This document shows positions 26,854 through 34,813 of a stretch of 64,000 bases of DNA, piece by piece; the first letter of the stretch is position 1, and each line of letters opens with the position of its first letter. The DNA is from Sphingomonadales bacterium (GTDB lineage Bacteria; Pseudomonadota; Alphaproteobacteria; Sphingomonadales; Sphingomonadaceae). Made by a program: the position numbers and the translations under genes. Location: assembly GCA_016707885.1 (NCBI GenBank), contig JADJGU010000001.1, positions 62,001 to 126,000 of the forward strand. Reading direction: 5' to 3'. Below the pieces are notes generated by a model. That model was given only the letters and a program-made list of their open reading frames with translations. It was not told the DNA's origin and ran no database searches.

Positions 26854-26902
26854 TTGATCCGCTCGCTGGATGGAGGGTTATTCAAATTTTCGGGAAAGTG
26901 GC

Positions 26903-26924
26903 CCCCGGCGTCAATGCGCCGGGG
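26903..26924. promoter_or_regulatory. Hairpin between atpE and atpF'
   Basis: CCCCGGCG (26903-26910) and CGCCGGGG (26917-26924) form a perfect 8-bp stem with a 6-base loop in the atpE to atpF' spacer. On the transcript it follows atpE, and no T tract is present. Such intercistronic hairpins can block 3' exonucleases and raise the relative amount of the upstream c-subunit message, which must be made in excess. This role is inferred. Confidence 0.6.
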
Positions 26925-26943
26925 TATCCTCCCCTAAAAACTC

Positions 26944-27171
26944 TTAGGCAACGAAGATAAGGATCATCGCCACGACGAACGCGAGCAGGCCGAGAAGTTC
27001 GGCAGCCGCGAAGCCGATGAAGAGACGGCCCTGCTGGCTGTCGGCAGCCGCGGGGTTGCGCAATGCGCCCTGAAGGAACGAACCGAAGACGTTACCCACG
27101 CCGCCAGCTGCGAGGCCTGCACCGATAGCTGCGAGACCGGCACCGATCAATTTTGCTGCTTCTGCTTCCAT
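26944..27171 (-). CDS. atpE: ATP synthase F0 subunit c
   Basis: A 75-residue proteolipid that forms the rotor ring. Two hydrophobic helices are joined by the polar loop RNPAA. The N-terminal helix has the packed glycines GAGLAAIGAGLAAGG, and the second carries the essential carboxylate in AAAELLGLLAF (Glu). Length is exactly that of the family. It lies between atpB and atpF' and has an AGGAG-type site before its ATG. Confidence 0.96.
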   Translation of the reverse strand: MEAEAAKLIGAGLAAIGAGLAAGGVGNVFGSFLQGALRNPAAADSQQGRLFIGFAAAELLGLLAFVVAMILIFVA

Positions 27172-27223
27172 GATACTAACTCCTGTTAAAACTCAAACTT
27201 GGTTGAAAAATCGTCGAAAAAAC

Positions 27224-28009
27224 TCAGTGCAGATTGACCGCGTCGTTAATGTAGAGCGAGGTCAAAAGCGCAAAGACATAGGCCTGAATGGCGCACACCA
27301 GCAGTTCAAGCAGGGTGATGCCGATCATCAGGATGAATGAGGGCAGCGCAACCAGCGGGGCAACCCACAGCGCTTCAGCATTGAGGCCGTTGATCACGAA
27401 GCCTGCAAGCACCTTCATCAGCACGTGACCCGCCGTCATCGCGACGAAGAGACGCAAAGCAAGGCTGAAGGGGCGGATGAGAAACGAGAAGAGCTCGATC
27501 AGCGGGATGAGCCAGAGCAGCCACCAGGGCGTCCCATGCGGCACGAACAGGCTGAAGAAGTGCAGGCCATGCTTCCACAGGCCAACGACCAGCACCGTAC
27601 CAAAGCTGAGCACAGCGAGCACGGCAGTGACTGTCAGGTGGCTGGTTACGGTAAAGGCGTGGGCGCCGGGGACGATACCGATCGGCATCATGCCCATGAA
27701 GTTGGCAAACAGGATGAACATGAAAAGCGAGAAGACCAGAGGCACATATTTCTTGCCTTCGGGTCCGATGCTCGAGCTCATCATGTTGTTGATAAAGCCG
27801 GTGACGCCTTCGACGGCCATCTGCCAGCGGCCGGGAACCAGTTCGCGCTTCATGCCACCGGCCATGAAAACCCAGATGGCACCCAGCACGACGAGCATGA
27901 ACAAAGAAGAGTTGGTGAAGGAGATGTCATATCCGAACAAATCCAGCTTCGCCAAAGGCTCGATCTGGAACTGGTGCATCGGATCGATTTTGCCGCTTTC
28001 GCCTGCCAC
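27224..28009 (-). CDS. atpB: ATP synthase F0 subunit a
   Basis: A 261-residue proton-channel subunit of the F0 sector. The essential Arg lies in LALRLFVAMTAGHVLM, and further helices include FVINGLNAEALWVAPL and LLELLVCAIQAYVFALL. A GTG start at 28009 (MAGESGKIDPMHQF) was preferred to a TTG twelve codons earlier: Sphingomonad homologues begin with this short ESGK-DPMHQF leader, and a GGA lies upstream. It is followed by atpE after 52 bases. Confidence 0.92.
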   Translation of the reverse strand: MAGESGKIDPMHQFQIEPLAKLDLFGYDISFTNSSLFMLVVLGAIWVFMAGGMKRELVPGRWQMAVEGVTGFINNMMSSSIGPEGKKYVPLVFSLFMFILFANFMGMMPIGIVPGAHAFTVTSHLTVTAVLAVLSFGTVLVVGLWKHGLHFFSLFVPHGTPWWLLWLIPLIELFSFLIRPFSLALRLFVAMTAGHVLMKVLAGFVINGLNAEALWVAPLVALPSFILMIGITLLELLVCAIQAYVFALLTSLYINDAVNLH

Positions 28010-28037
28010 TTTTTCCGTACCCTGCTTATGCCAACAG

Positions 28038-28051
28038 CCCCGCAAGCGGGG
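28038..28051. promoter_or_regulatory. Small hairpin between atpI and atpB
   Basis: CCCCGC-AA-GCGGGG, 14 bases with a 6-bp stem, sits in the 71-base spacer between the atpI stop and the atpB start. It could separate expression of the assembly factor from the structural subunits. No T run follows on the transcript side. Low-level inference. Confidence 0.35.
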
Positions 28052-28080
28052 CCGCGTTTATACGACCGAAGCGCCCGTTG

Positions 28081-28398
28081 TTATTCCGGACGCTCCTGCG
28101 AAATCTTGTATATGTTCCTGAAGGCGACTGCGATGCCCAAAAACATGCAGACCAACAGGAGCGCTGGCGCGGTGTCAAACAACTGGTCGAATAACCAGCC
28201 AACAAGAGCACCACCCGCAGGACCGGCGATGAGTTCGGTCAAGACCCGGTTCCCCTGCCGCATTCCTTTGGCCGGGGGCACGTCTTGCCCCGTACGTTCT
28301 GCCTCGGCCTTCCGGACCATTTTCAGCTGCATGTCTAACGAATCGAGCCGAGGGTCTTTTATGCCGTTGCCATCCTGCGCGGAATCTTCTGAAGCCAT
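28081..28398 (-). CDS. atpI: F0F1 ATP synthase assembly protein AtpI-like
   Basis: A 105-residue membrane protein of the AtpI/Gene 1 type, thought to aid c-ring assembly or magnesium supply. The first 55 residues are polar; two membrane helices follow, LTELIAGPAGGALVGWLFDQL and ALLLVCMFLGIAVAFRNIY, with the conserved pattern G-PxGG-x-G-W. The start at 28398 (MASEDS) has a perfect AGGAGGAATT immediately upstream, which excludes the longer frame. First gene of the F0 operon. Confidence 0.88.
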   Translation of the reverse strand: MASEDSAQDGNGIKDPRLDSLDMQLKMVRKAEAERTGQDVPPAKGMRQGNRVLTELIAGPAGGALVGWLFDQLFDTAPALLLVCMFLGIAVAFRNIYKISQERPE

Positions 28399-28582
28399 GC
28401 AATTCCTCCTGTTTCGATACTCAGTATCAACTGGGGAGAACCGCCAAGACTCCGGGCAACCCCGCCAAGGCACGCGCGCTTTAGGAGAGCGCCGGAGCGA
28501 AGTCAACCGCATGCTGCAGCGCAAAAGCAAAGGCCCGGAAAATTGCTTTCCCGGGCCTCCAATATTCTCAACACCGCCAAGT

Positions 28583-28987
28583 TTACGGGCAGCGCACATC
28601 CACAACAGGCGGGCTGGCGTCACGCGTTTTCCAGCTCTTGTCAGGAGCCTGATACATTTCGCCGGGAGCAGTGCGTTCCTTGATCAAACGGCAACCGGTC
28701 CGGAAAGCCATTTCTTCGACGGTAGCACCATTGGCGAGCGCCTCTTCGGTATATTTCGCCTTACGCTTGATGTTGAGGTCGTCGACCAGTGCCTTGACGG
28801 CAGGCGAAGGCGGCGTGACAAAGCCGAGATAGCCGTCGGTCTTTTCGCCGATCAGGCCATCGGCGCGCGCCTGCTGGTATGCAGGATCGCGTTGCGCCAT
28901 GGCACCACTACCGGCAACGGCTGCGCCGATCAGTAAAGCCGCTACGGCCATTTCGATACGGTCTTTCATCTTTTCATTCAAAGCCAT
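28583..28987 (-). CDS. ydbL: YdbL family periplasmic protein (DUF1318)
   Basis: A 134-residue exported protein of the DUF1318/YdbL family. A signal sequence (AVAALLIGAAVAGSGAMAQ) precedes RDPAYQQARADGLIGEKTDGYLGFV, the family signature. In E. coli YdbL acts with YdbH and YnbE in lipid transport between the membranes, probably as a chaperone that prevents YnbE over-assembly. Here it overlaps the ynbE stop by one base, the third gene of the same operon. The longer frame upstream is not real: the ATG at 28987 starts at the natural N-terminus. Confidence 0.88.
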   Translation of the reverse strand: MALNEKMKDRIEMAVAALLIGAAVAGSGAMAQRDPAYQQARADGLIGEKTDGYLGFVTPPSPAVKALVDDLNIKRKAKYTEEALANGATVEEMAFRTGCRLIKERTAPGEMYQAPDKSWKTRDASPPVVDVRCP

Positions 28988-29217
28988 CAGAATATCTCCG
29001 AATTCTCTTCGATCACTTCCTTCGAAGCCTGATCCAGCCTGTATAACACTTCCTGACGGATAGCGATGTTGAGGTTGATCACAATTGGCTTGTCGGGCGC
29101 CGAAACCTGCACGCAACCCGGAAGGGCCGATGCGGCAACGCAGACGAAGAGAAATGCCCCTTTCTTCATTTTTAGACGGATCGCACCATTGCCATCCGCC
29201 GTCAATCTGTGTCGCAT
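28987..29217 (-). CDS. ynbE: YnbE-like outer-membrane lipoprotein
   Basis: A small lipoprotein. MKKGAFLFVCVAASALPGC ends in a lipobox (LPGC), followed by a short mature part with DKPIVINLNIAIRQEVLYRLD and a C-terminal NSEIF, the YnbE pattern. In E. coli YnbE oligomerises with the C-terminus of YdbH to bridge to the outer membrane. Start choice is open: 29217 has the best Shine-Dalgarno (GGAGGG), 29169 is the shortest and begins at the signal peptide, and 29280 overlaps the ydbH stop with its own GGAG. I give 29217. Confidence 0.78.
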   Translation of the reverse strand: MRHRLTADGNGAIRLKMKKGAFLFVCVAASALPGCVQVSAPDKPIVINLNIAIRQEVLYRLDQASKEVIEENSEIF

Positions 29218-29276
29218 ATATCCCTCCCTCGCTTTCGGCAGGCTGAATAGGCCGTTCATGTGTCGGTCGTTTTCGT

Positions 29277-32200
29277 TCATCTTTTTTCTCCGGACGGCGG
29301 CCCTTCGCCTGGCACAGGTTCCTTCTGCCCTTCAATCAACGCCTTGCCCTGCTGCATGGCATATTCGGCATCATATAACCCACGCATCGAGCCAATCAGT
29401 TGCAGGAACTCCGCCTCGATCCGCACGTTGAACTTGATCGGAATTTTGGCAAGTTGGCGGGTGATATAATTCTGCTTGGCAAGGCTGCCCTGCTGCAGAC
29501 CTTCAAACGAAACATCGGTAATCATATTGCCGTCCAACTTGCCTTCTACGCCGATGCGCATTTCGTTGAAGCGGATCGAGCGCAGTGCCTGAAAGGCGAA
29601 ATTGGCAAAAGTTCCCATATCTTCATAGGTTAGCTCACCCAGATAGGAAAGCTGCCCGCCGCCCGGACGTGAGACTAGCGTGCCGCCGACGATCCGGCCG
29701 CCTTCTTGATTGAACACCATCGGCAAGGTGCCATCGAAAATGCCCTCCACCTGCAAATTGTCGATTTCATAGTCTGCGAGGAATTTTCCGGCGTCTAGAC
29801 CGATCAAGCGGAAAGTCAGGTTTCGTTCCGCCTCTTCATCAAAATCGAGGACGGTCGGTTCCAATATTAACTCGCCACCGAAAAACGGCCAGCGCCCTTC
29901 TTCGATCCGGACCTTTTGGTCGGGCAACAACTGATAGCGAATGACGCCGTCCAGTGCCGGAACGCCGGGGTTAATCGATTTGATCCGTGCAATCTGGCCG
30001 GGTTCGCTTACCATGCCGAGCAGGTCGGTAAATTTGATTTCGGTTTCCAATCCGTCAACCGGGCCGAATGCGGCTGCAAGATCAGTTTGCGCCACGGTAA
30101 AGTGCCCGGTGCTGCGGACTTCTTCTGCATTCCAGTCAATACGACCATCGCCAGACAGTCGACCTTGCACATTCGCAATCACACCAAGGGTAAGCGGCGT
30201 GATCTTTTCAGGCTGTAGACGATTGTCGAATACAAGGCCGTCGACCGACAGCAAGGCATTGCCCGTACCTGAATCCAGATTGTGCAGAATCTGGGTATCT
30301 GCAACTTTGGTGCCGGTGTCTGGTTCAACCAGATTGCCGATGGCCGATATAACATTATTGGAAAGTGTAACCTGCATATCCGGAACCCTAAGCGGGTTGA
30401 AACGGTCAACCTGCGCGGCATCCGATATGAAAAGGCTTGAATCCAGACCGAGCACATCGCCCTGCCAGCGCCAATTGCCTGCAGCTTCGCTGATCAATAG
30501 CGGAACTTCACCGATTTGCCCTGCACCGCCGCTGATCGTTCCGAATACTCCGGGCCCTTCAAGCTTTCCATCGAGCCGCTTTATTGTGAAGCGGCTTTGC
30601 GTACGCGCCCGCCCCAGATCAATTGCGATATCGTCGGCGCCAAAACCGCTGTCGAGATCAAAGCTGATTTTGCTCCCGCTGGCCTTTAACGCCGATGTTC
30701 CCAATGTCCCGTCAACGCTCAGCGTCGGGATGGTCAAGGCAAAACGGGTTTCGCCATTTGCGACACTAAGGATTGACCCGCGCTGCGGACAGGCGCGTAG
30801 CGTACCCGCTGGCAGACGCAGGGAGCCAGTGGTCAGGCCGCCGTAACGGACATTGGTGCATGTGGCATTCATGGTGAAAGCGCTGCCCGAAACCAGCCCG
30901 TCTATCGGCAGGTTGAGGCCTGTCACAACGCCGCCCAGCAAGGGGCCGGTGATGGTTGCCTGCCCGCTAAACCGCCAGGGACGACGTCCGCCGCCTTCAA
31001 ACGCCAAAGTGGGAATGCTAATGGTACCACCCGGGGCGGAATAGGGTTGCAGATTGAGCGTACCTGCCCAACCCGCACCCTGCTGGCGCAATGACACTTG
31101 ACCAGTCGGCAAATCGCCGCCGGTCATCGTCAGCGCTACCGGACTGCCCAATCGGCCATCCGCAAATGCAAAAGGCGCCTGTTGCCGCAGAATCACGCCG
31201 CTGTCAGACCGGATGAATAGCCGGTCAACCGCAACCTTGTTTCCGCCAGGCGCTATTGCGACGTCGAAATTGGCCGCGCCGTCAAAACTGCGAATAGCAC
31301 GGCGCAAAGCCGGATCGAGCCGCGCGACAACCGGTCCCACCGGGGTCGATTTGGTACCGCGCACCAGCTGTTCCATCGAGGGTAGGATGGATTGTGGCAG
31401 CGATGCGCCCGAGAGCTTGGCGTCGCCACGTGCCGTCACCGCTATGCCGGTATCAGAAAAAGAAAAGCTGCCCTCCGCATCGGCTGCCAGATTTTGCGCT
31501 GCAAGTTCGGGCATGCGCAGCGCGGCGTTGGAAAGTGCGAGTTTGTACTCGGTCCTTTGCTGACTGCCATTGAATGAGAGTTTTCCCAAAATCGCATCGG
31601 CGCGCCGTTTGTCTGACCGAGCCGATCTCGCCTTCAACGCAACGTCGCCAATCCAACGATCAAATGACTCGGTAAACTGGAATTTGCCGTTTACCTCAGG
31701 TGCATCAAGCGCCAGCTTCTGCGTGTCGCATTTGACTGAAGCTGCAGCCAGAGGTCCGATGAATTCCGGTCGTACATTGCGTATACGCACCGCACCATCA
31801 TATCGTATGGATTGCGCTAGGCATCCCGACCCCGCCATTTGCCGCGATCGTGCCACGAGCTTCCCGTCAAAGCGATTGCGTAAATTTCCTGATCCTTGAG
31901 CCGCGACACCCAGCCCGCCCCATGGTGTTACCAGCGACAAAACCGCATCGGTCAACCGGACATTCAGGTCGGGAAGCGAAACGGGCTCCTTGCTCTCCAT
32001 ATCCCGCATCTTATCAAGTTCGCCGAGATATAATTTGCCATTCGAGAAACGCCCTTTCAAGCGGACACCGTCAGCGCGGATTTCGCGTAACGCAGGCTGA
32101 CCAAAACCGATAGAAAGCTCAATATCTACAATCTTGGCGGTAAGATCCGGATTGGCGGGATCCCCCACAATCACATTGCGAATGCGTTGTGCCCGGAAGC

Positions 32201-32393
32201 CAATATCTTCGATTTCATAGGTCGCGCGAACATCATTTTTTTCAAGATAGTCGCGTACATAACTGTCTGCGATATCAACCCGCTTCCACCACGCAAAAGC
32301 CAGCAGAAGCACGAGCAGTACAAACATTGCACCGAAAATGCGGCGCTTTGTCCAGCGCCTCGCCGGCGGGGCTTCGGGAAGCTCTTCCTCCAT
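29277..32393 (-). CDS. ydbH: YdbH-like intermembrane transport protein (AsmA-like)
   Basis: A 1038-residue protein with one N-terminal membrane helix (IFGAMFVLLVLLLAFAWW, about residues 20-38) and a very long periplasmic region of repetitive beta-structure, the RBG/AsmA-like groove fold. In E. coli YdbH, with TamB and YhdP, carries phospholipid to the outer membrane. The pattern ending ...IRFNEMRIGVEGKLDG...NYITRQLAKIPIKFNVRIEAEFLQL matches the DUF3971/YdbH C-terminus. The ATG at 32393 was chosen over a GTG two codons earlier. Followed by ynbE and ydbL, the known partners. Confidence 0.88.
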   Translation of the reverse strand: MEEELPEAPPARRWTKRRIFGAMFVLLVLLLAFAWWKRVDIADSYVRDYLEKNDVRATYEIEDIGFRAQRIRNVIVGDPANPDLTAKIVDIELSIGFGQPALREIRADGVRLKGRFSNGKLYLGELDKMRDMESKEPVSLPDLNVRLTDAVLSLVTPWGGLGVAAQGSGNLRNRFDGKLVARSRQMAGSGCLAQSIRYDGAVRIRNVRPEFIGPLAAASVKCDTQKLALDAPEVNGKFQFTESFDRWIGDVALKARSARSDKRRADAILGKLSFNGSQQRTEYKLALSNAALRMPELAAQNLAADAEGSFSFSDTGIAVTARGDAKLSGASLPQSILPSMEQLVRGTKSTPVGPVVARLDPALRRAIRSFDGAANFDVAIAPGGNKVAVDRLFIRSDSGVILRQQAPFAFADGRLGSPVALTMTGGDLPTGQVSLRQQGAGWAGTLNLQPYSAPGGTISIPTLAFEGGGRRPWRFSGQATITGPLLGGVVTGLNLPIDGLVSGSAFTMNATCTNVRYGGLTTGSLRLPAGTLRACPQRGSILSVANGETRFALTIPTLSVDGTLGTSALKASGSKISFDLDSGFGADDIAIDLGRARTQSRFTIKRLDGKLEGPGVFGTISGGAGQIGEVPLLISEAAGNWRWQGDVLGLDSSLFISDAAQVDRFNPLRVPDMQVTLSNNVISAIGNLVEPDTGTKVADTQILHNLDSGTGNALLSVDGLVFDNRLQPEKITPLTLGVIANVQGRLSGDGRIDWNAEEVRSTGHFTVAQTDLAAAFGPVDGLETEIKFTDLLGMVSEPGQIARIKSINPGVPALDGVIRYQLLPDQKVRIEEGRWPFFGGELILEPTVLDFDEEAERNLTFRLIGLDAGKFLADYEIDNLQVEGIFDGTLPMVFNQEGGRIVGGTLVSRPGGGQLSYLGELTYEDMGTFANFAFQALRSIRFNEMRIGVEGKLDGNMITDVSFEGLQQGSLAKQNYITRQLAKIPIKFNVRIEAEFLQLIGSMRGLYDAEYAMQQGKALIEGQKEPVPGEGPPSGEKR

Positions 32394-32488
32394 CGCCACT
32401 CAAATGCGGCAAAGTTTGTTGCCTTGCAACTTCCATTTCTGCCAAAGGTCTTGCGAGATGTGCGAAATTGCGGAACAAGCAACACCGC

Positions 32489-33184
32489 ATGTCATCTCCG
32501 CAGGACAAAGACGAAAATTATGGCGAAGGCCATAGAGAGCGGTTGCGTGAGCGTCTGCTTGACAAAGGCGGGGATGCGTTACTTGACCATGAACTGCTCG
32601 AATATTTGCTGATGCTCGCAATTCCACGCATCGACACCAAACCAACCGCCAAACAACTGCTGGCCCATTATGGGAACCTATCATCGGTTTTTGCTGCCGA
32701 TACGTACAGCTTGCTCAATCAAAAGGGTATTGGAGGAAAAGCAGCTTCGGCGATCAAGATCGTGCAGGCATTGGCGCTTCGCATGGTTTCGGAACCCATA
32801 CGCGAGCGACCGATACTGTCGAGTTGGCAGGCGTTGCTTGATTATTTGCGCCTCGATATGGCGCATCTGACCATCGAACGCATTCGGGTACTCTATCTCA
32901 ATTCAAAAAACATGCTTATCCGTGACGAAATCGCCGGTGAAGGTTCGATTGACCAGGCGCCGATTTACACCCGCGAAATCATCCGGCGTTCAATCGACAT
33001 CGGTGCAGCCGCCATCATTCTGGTCCACAACCACCCTAGCGGTGATAGTGCACCGAGCCGCCAGGATATTTCAATGACACGCGAGATCATCGAAGCAGGT
33101 AAGCGGCTGGGTATTTCGGTCCACGACCATGTGATAGTCGGAAAGGACGGAATTTCGAGCATGCGGAGCTCGGGTTTGATTTAA
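32489..33184 (+). CDS. radC: RadC family JAB/MPN domain protein
   Basis: A 231-residue RadC family protein. An N-terminal helix-hairpin-helix-like domain (LLDHELLEYLLMLAIPRIDTK, then LNQKGIGGKAASAI) leads to a JAMM/MPN+ metalloprotease-like domain with HNHPSGD at about 180-186 and downstream catalytic Ser/Asp. RadC is widely present; its original radiation-repair link was withdrawn, and its function remains unsettled. The ATG at 32489 starts the conserved region; the upstream in-frame stretch overlaps divergent ydbH and is not part of the gene. Confidence 0.92.
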   Translation: MSSPQDKDENYGEGHRERLRERLLDKGGDALLDHELLEYLLMLAIPRIDTKPTAKQLLAHYGNLSSVFAADTYSLLNQKGIGGKAASAIKIVQALALRMVSEPIRERPILSSWQALLDYLRLDMAHLTIERIRVLYLNSKNMLIRDEIAGEGSIDQAPIYTREIIRRSIDIGAAAIILVHNHPSGDSAPSRQDISMTREIIEAGKRLGISVHDHVIVGKDGISSMRSSGLI

Positions 33185-33534
33185 CACAGCTAGCATTCGT
33201 TTGTTCAAAAGGGATCTGGTCGCCCAAGCCGATGTACTAATGCAACACAGTGGCTATTCGTCAGCTGTCGAAGTTGTAAAATCGCGGCAGGTATCGTTGC
33301 AAACTCCCTACCCGGAATATGCTCCCTAGCGATCCCTACGCGCGCCTCCTCCTAGGTTTCTGGGTCGCAAGGGGGCGCGCAACCATAACAGAAGCCTGCC
33401 AAGGCTCATTGCAGAGCCTTCCTGCAAACACACCGGAGGTCAAACTTCAGATCGCCCCGCATAATCGGTTTGGCCGCCCCCAATCCGGCCAATTTCTCCC
33501 TCTGCGGGGCGATCAATATATCTGACAGAAGGGT
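33185..33534. other. Intergenic gap of 350 bases
   Basis: The gap between radC and the convergent 33535 gene has no open reading frame that looks coding; a 68-codon frame at 33319-33525 has no protein-like composition or ribosome site. The one notable object is the palindromic element at 33450-33514, listed separately. The rest shows no RNA gene or regulatory motif that I can support. Confidence 0.7.
33450..33514. repeat. 65-base palindromic element with perfect 12-bp arms
   Basis: GATCGCCCCGCA (33450-33461) and TGCGGGGCGATC (33503-33514) are exact reverse complements. Inside lie a second matched pair, TTGGCC (33470-33475) and GGCCAA (33487-33492), giving a stem, internal loop, and an inner stem. 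It stands between two convergent genes. Options are a REP-like dispersed element, a bidirectional terminator or a structured RNA. Neither arm is followed by a T tract. Confidence 0.6.
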
Positions 33535-34119
33535 TTAGCGACGCGCTTTGCTGGCGTCCGCGATATCGATCAACAGCGACTTGCGGAGAGTGGAACCATC
33601 TTCAAAAGTCAGATCGTCGACTTTCCAGGATCCGCCCTCATTTTTGAAATGAAAGCGCAAGGGTGCGCCCTGGTCACCATCGGGGCCGCGCCCCGGTGAG
33701 AAAACTACAGCGGCGTCAATGCGGCCTTTGGACCGCAATTTGTATCGTTGCGACAGCAATTTTGCAGTGGCACTGTCATTATCCTGACATTGGCAATACC
33801 AGTCGAAACCGTTGAGCCCATAAAGCTCTTCACTTTGCTGCATCAGCTTATCCCATCTACCGATCAAAGCACCGAGTGATTGGGTATAGGGCGGTTCGTA
33901 TCCACCTGCTGATGCACCTGCTTCATTCTCTGTCGCGTAACTCCCGTCTTCAGGAGCCTCCGGAACAGGTTGCATATATGATGCATAGATCTTGGCTACG
34001 ATCTCCCGAATCTCAGCCTCATCCTGTTGCGCAGGTTGCTTGGCATGCGCCACCTGAAAAGGTAGCGCGCAACTCAACACCAATGCTGCAACGACACGCG
34101 CCTTACCAGCGCGCATCAT
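33535..34119 (-). CDS. Exported protein, DUF3828-like
   Basis: A 194-residue secreted protein: a signal peptide (to QVAHA) followed by EAEIREIVAKIYASYMQP, then a Gly/Glu-rich linker and a C-terminal part with GLNGFDWYCQCQDND, RYKLRSKGRIDAAVVFSPG and PLRFHFKNEGGSWKVDDL. The latter resembles DUF3828 proteins, which are periplasmic with no fixed role. Its start overlaps the fdxA stop by one base, so the two are probably cotranscribed. The family call is tentative. Confidence 0.65.
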   Translation of the reverse strand: MMRAGKARVVAALVLSCALPFQVAHAKQPAQQDEAEIREIVAKIYASYMQPVPEAPEDGSYATENEAGASAGGYEPPYTQSLGALIGRWDKLMQQSEELYGLNGFDWYCQCQDNDSATAKLLSQRYKLRSKGRIDAAVVFSPGRGPDGDQGAPLRFHFKNEGGSWKVDDLTFEDGSTLRKSLLIDIADASKARR

Positions 34120-34457
34120 CAGTCGCCTTGACCGGGGTCGGGGGAGAAGAATTTCTCGAACTTTCCATCGACACCCTTGAACTCGTCTGCATCTGCAGGC
34201 GTTTCATGCTTGGTCGTGATGTTCGGCCATTCGGCGCTATATTGCGCATTGAGTTCGAGCCACTTTTCAAGACCATTTTCGGTGTCGGGCAAGATCGCTT
34301 CTGCAGGGCATTCGGGCTCGCATACGCCACAGTCGATGCATTCATTGGGGTTGATGACGAGCATATTCTCGCCTTCGTAGAAGCAATCCACGGGGCAGAC
34401 TTCTACGCAGTCCATATATTTGCATTTGATGCAGGCATCTGTGACGACGTAGGTCAT
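34119..34457 (-). CDS. fdxA: Ferredoxin FdxA (7Fe type)
   Basis: A 112-residue 7Fe (3Fe-4S plus 4Fe-4S) ferredoxin. The first cluster region CIKCKYMDCVEVCPVDCF and the second CIDCGVCEPECP carry the ligand pattern, and the long C-terminal extension (from EKWLELNAQYSAEW) is typical of alphaproteobacterial FdxA. It carries electrons for biosynthetic or stress reactions. A GAGAAA-type ribosome site precedes the ATG. Cotranscribed with the downstream exported protein. Confidence 0.95.
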   Translation of the reverse strand: MTYVVTDACIKCKYMDCVEVCPVDCFYEGENMLVINPNECIDCGVCEPECPAEAILPDTENGLEKWLELNAQYSAEWPNITTKHETPADADEFKGVDGKFEKFFSPDPGQGD

Positions 34458-34548
34458 TGCTCGGTTTCTCCCCTTTGCAGTTCGATTTGTTGACCAACGC
34501 CTATTGTGCCTTTGCCACGCAAGTCAACGGGGGAAATGTGCTGGGCAG

Positions 34549-34812
34549 TCAAATTTCGCTATAGCAGGCCCTTGCATCGAGTGGCGGGCCGCGGCGCGAA
34601 GGCATGGAGTCGATACGCAACGCGATCGCACCCTCGCCTCTTGGCAAGGTCAAAACATCACCGATTCTGGCTTCAATGCTCGACTTTTCAACGCGTTTGC
34701 CATTCAGCCGGACATGGCCTTCGGCAATCAGTCCTTGCGCTTGGCTACGCGATTTGGACAACCGCAGAAACCACAATAGCTTGTCGATGCGAACAGCGTC
34801 TGCCGCACCCAA
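34549..34812 (-). CDS. S4 domain RNA-binding protein (Hsp15-like)
   Basis: An 87-residue S4-domain protein. RIDKLLWFLRLSKSRSQAQGLIAEGHVRLNGKRV is the S4 RNA-binding core, and the C-terminal DSMPSRRGPPLDARACYSEI matches the Hsp15/RluA-S4 small family, which binds ribosomes. No ATG exists near the natural N-terminus; a TTG at 34812 (MGAADAVRID) is the best start, two bases after the helicase stop codon with GGGCGG upstream, implying translational coupling. Longer in-frame extension into the helicase gene is not conserved in character. Confidence 0.78.
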   Translation of the reverse strand: MGAADAVRIDKLLWFLRLSKSRSQAQGLIAEGHVRLNGKRVEKSSIEARIGDVLTLPRGEGAIALRIDSMPSRRGPPLDARACYSEI

Positions 34813-34813
34813 A

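Noticed and set aside
27425..28936. 503-codon open frame on the plus strand across the ATP synthase genes
   Set aside because: It is antisense to atpB and atpI and their flanks, with composition explained by the reverse of those genes; no ribosome site or family match.
33319..33525. 68-codon frame after radC
   Set aside because: No ribosome site, no protein-like pattern, and it overlaps the palindromic element.
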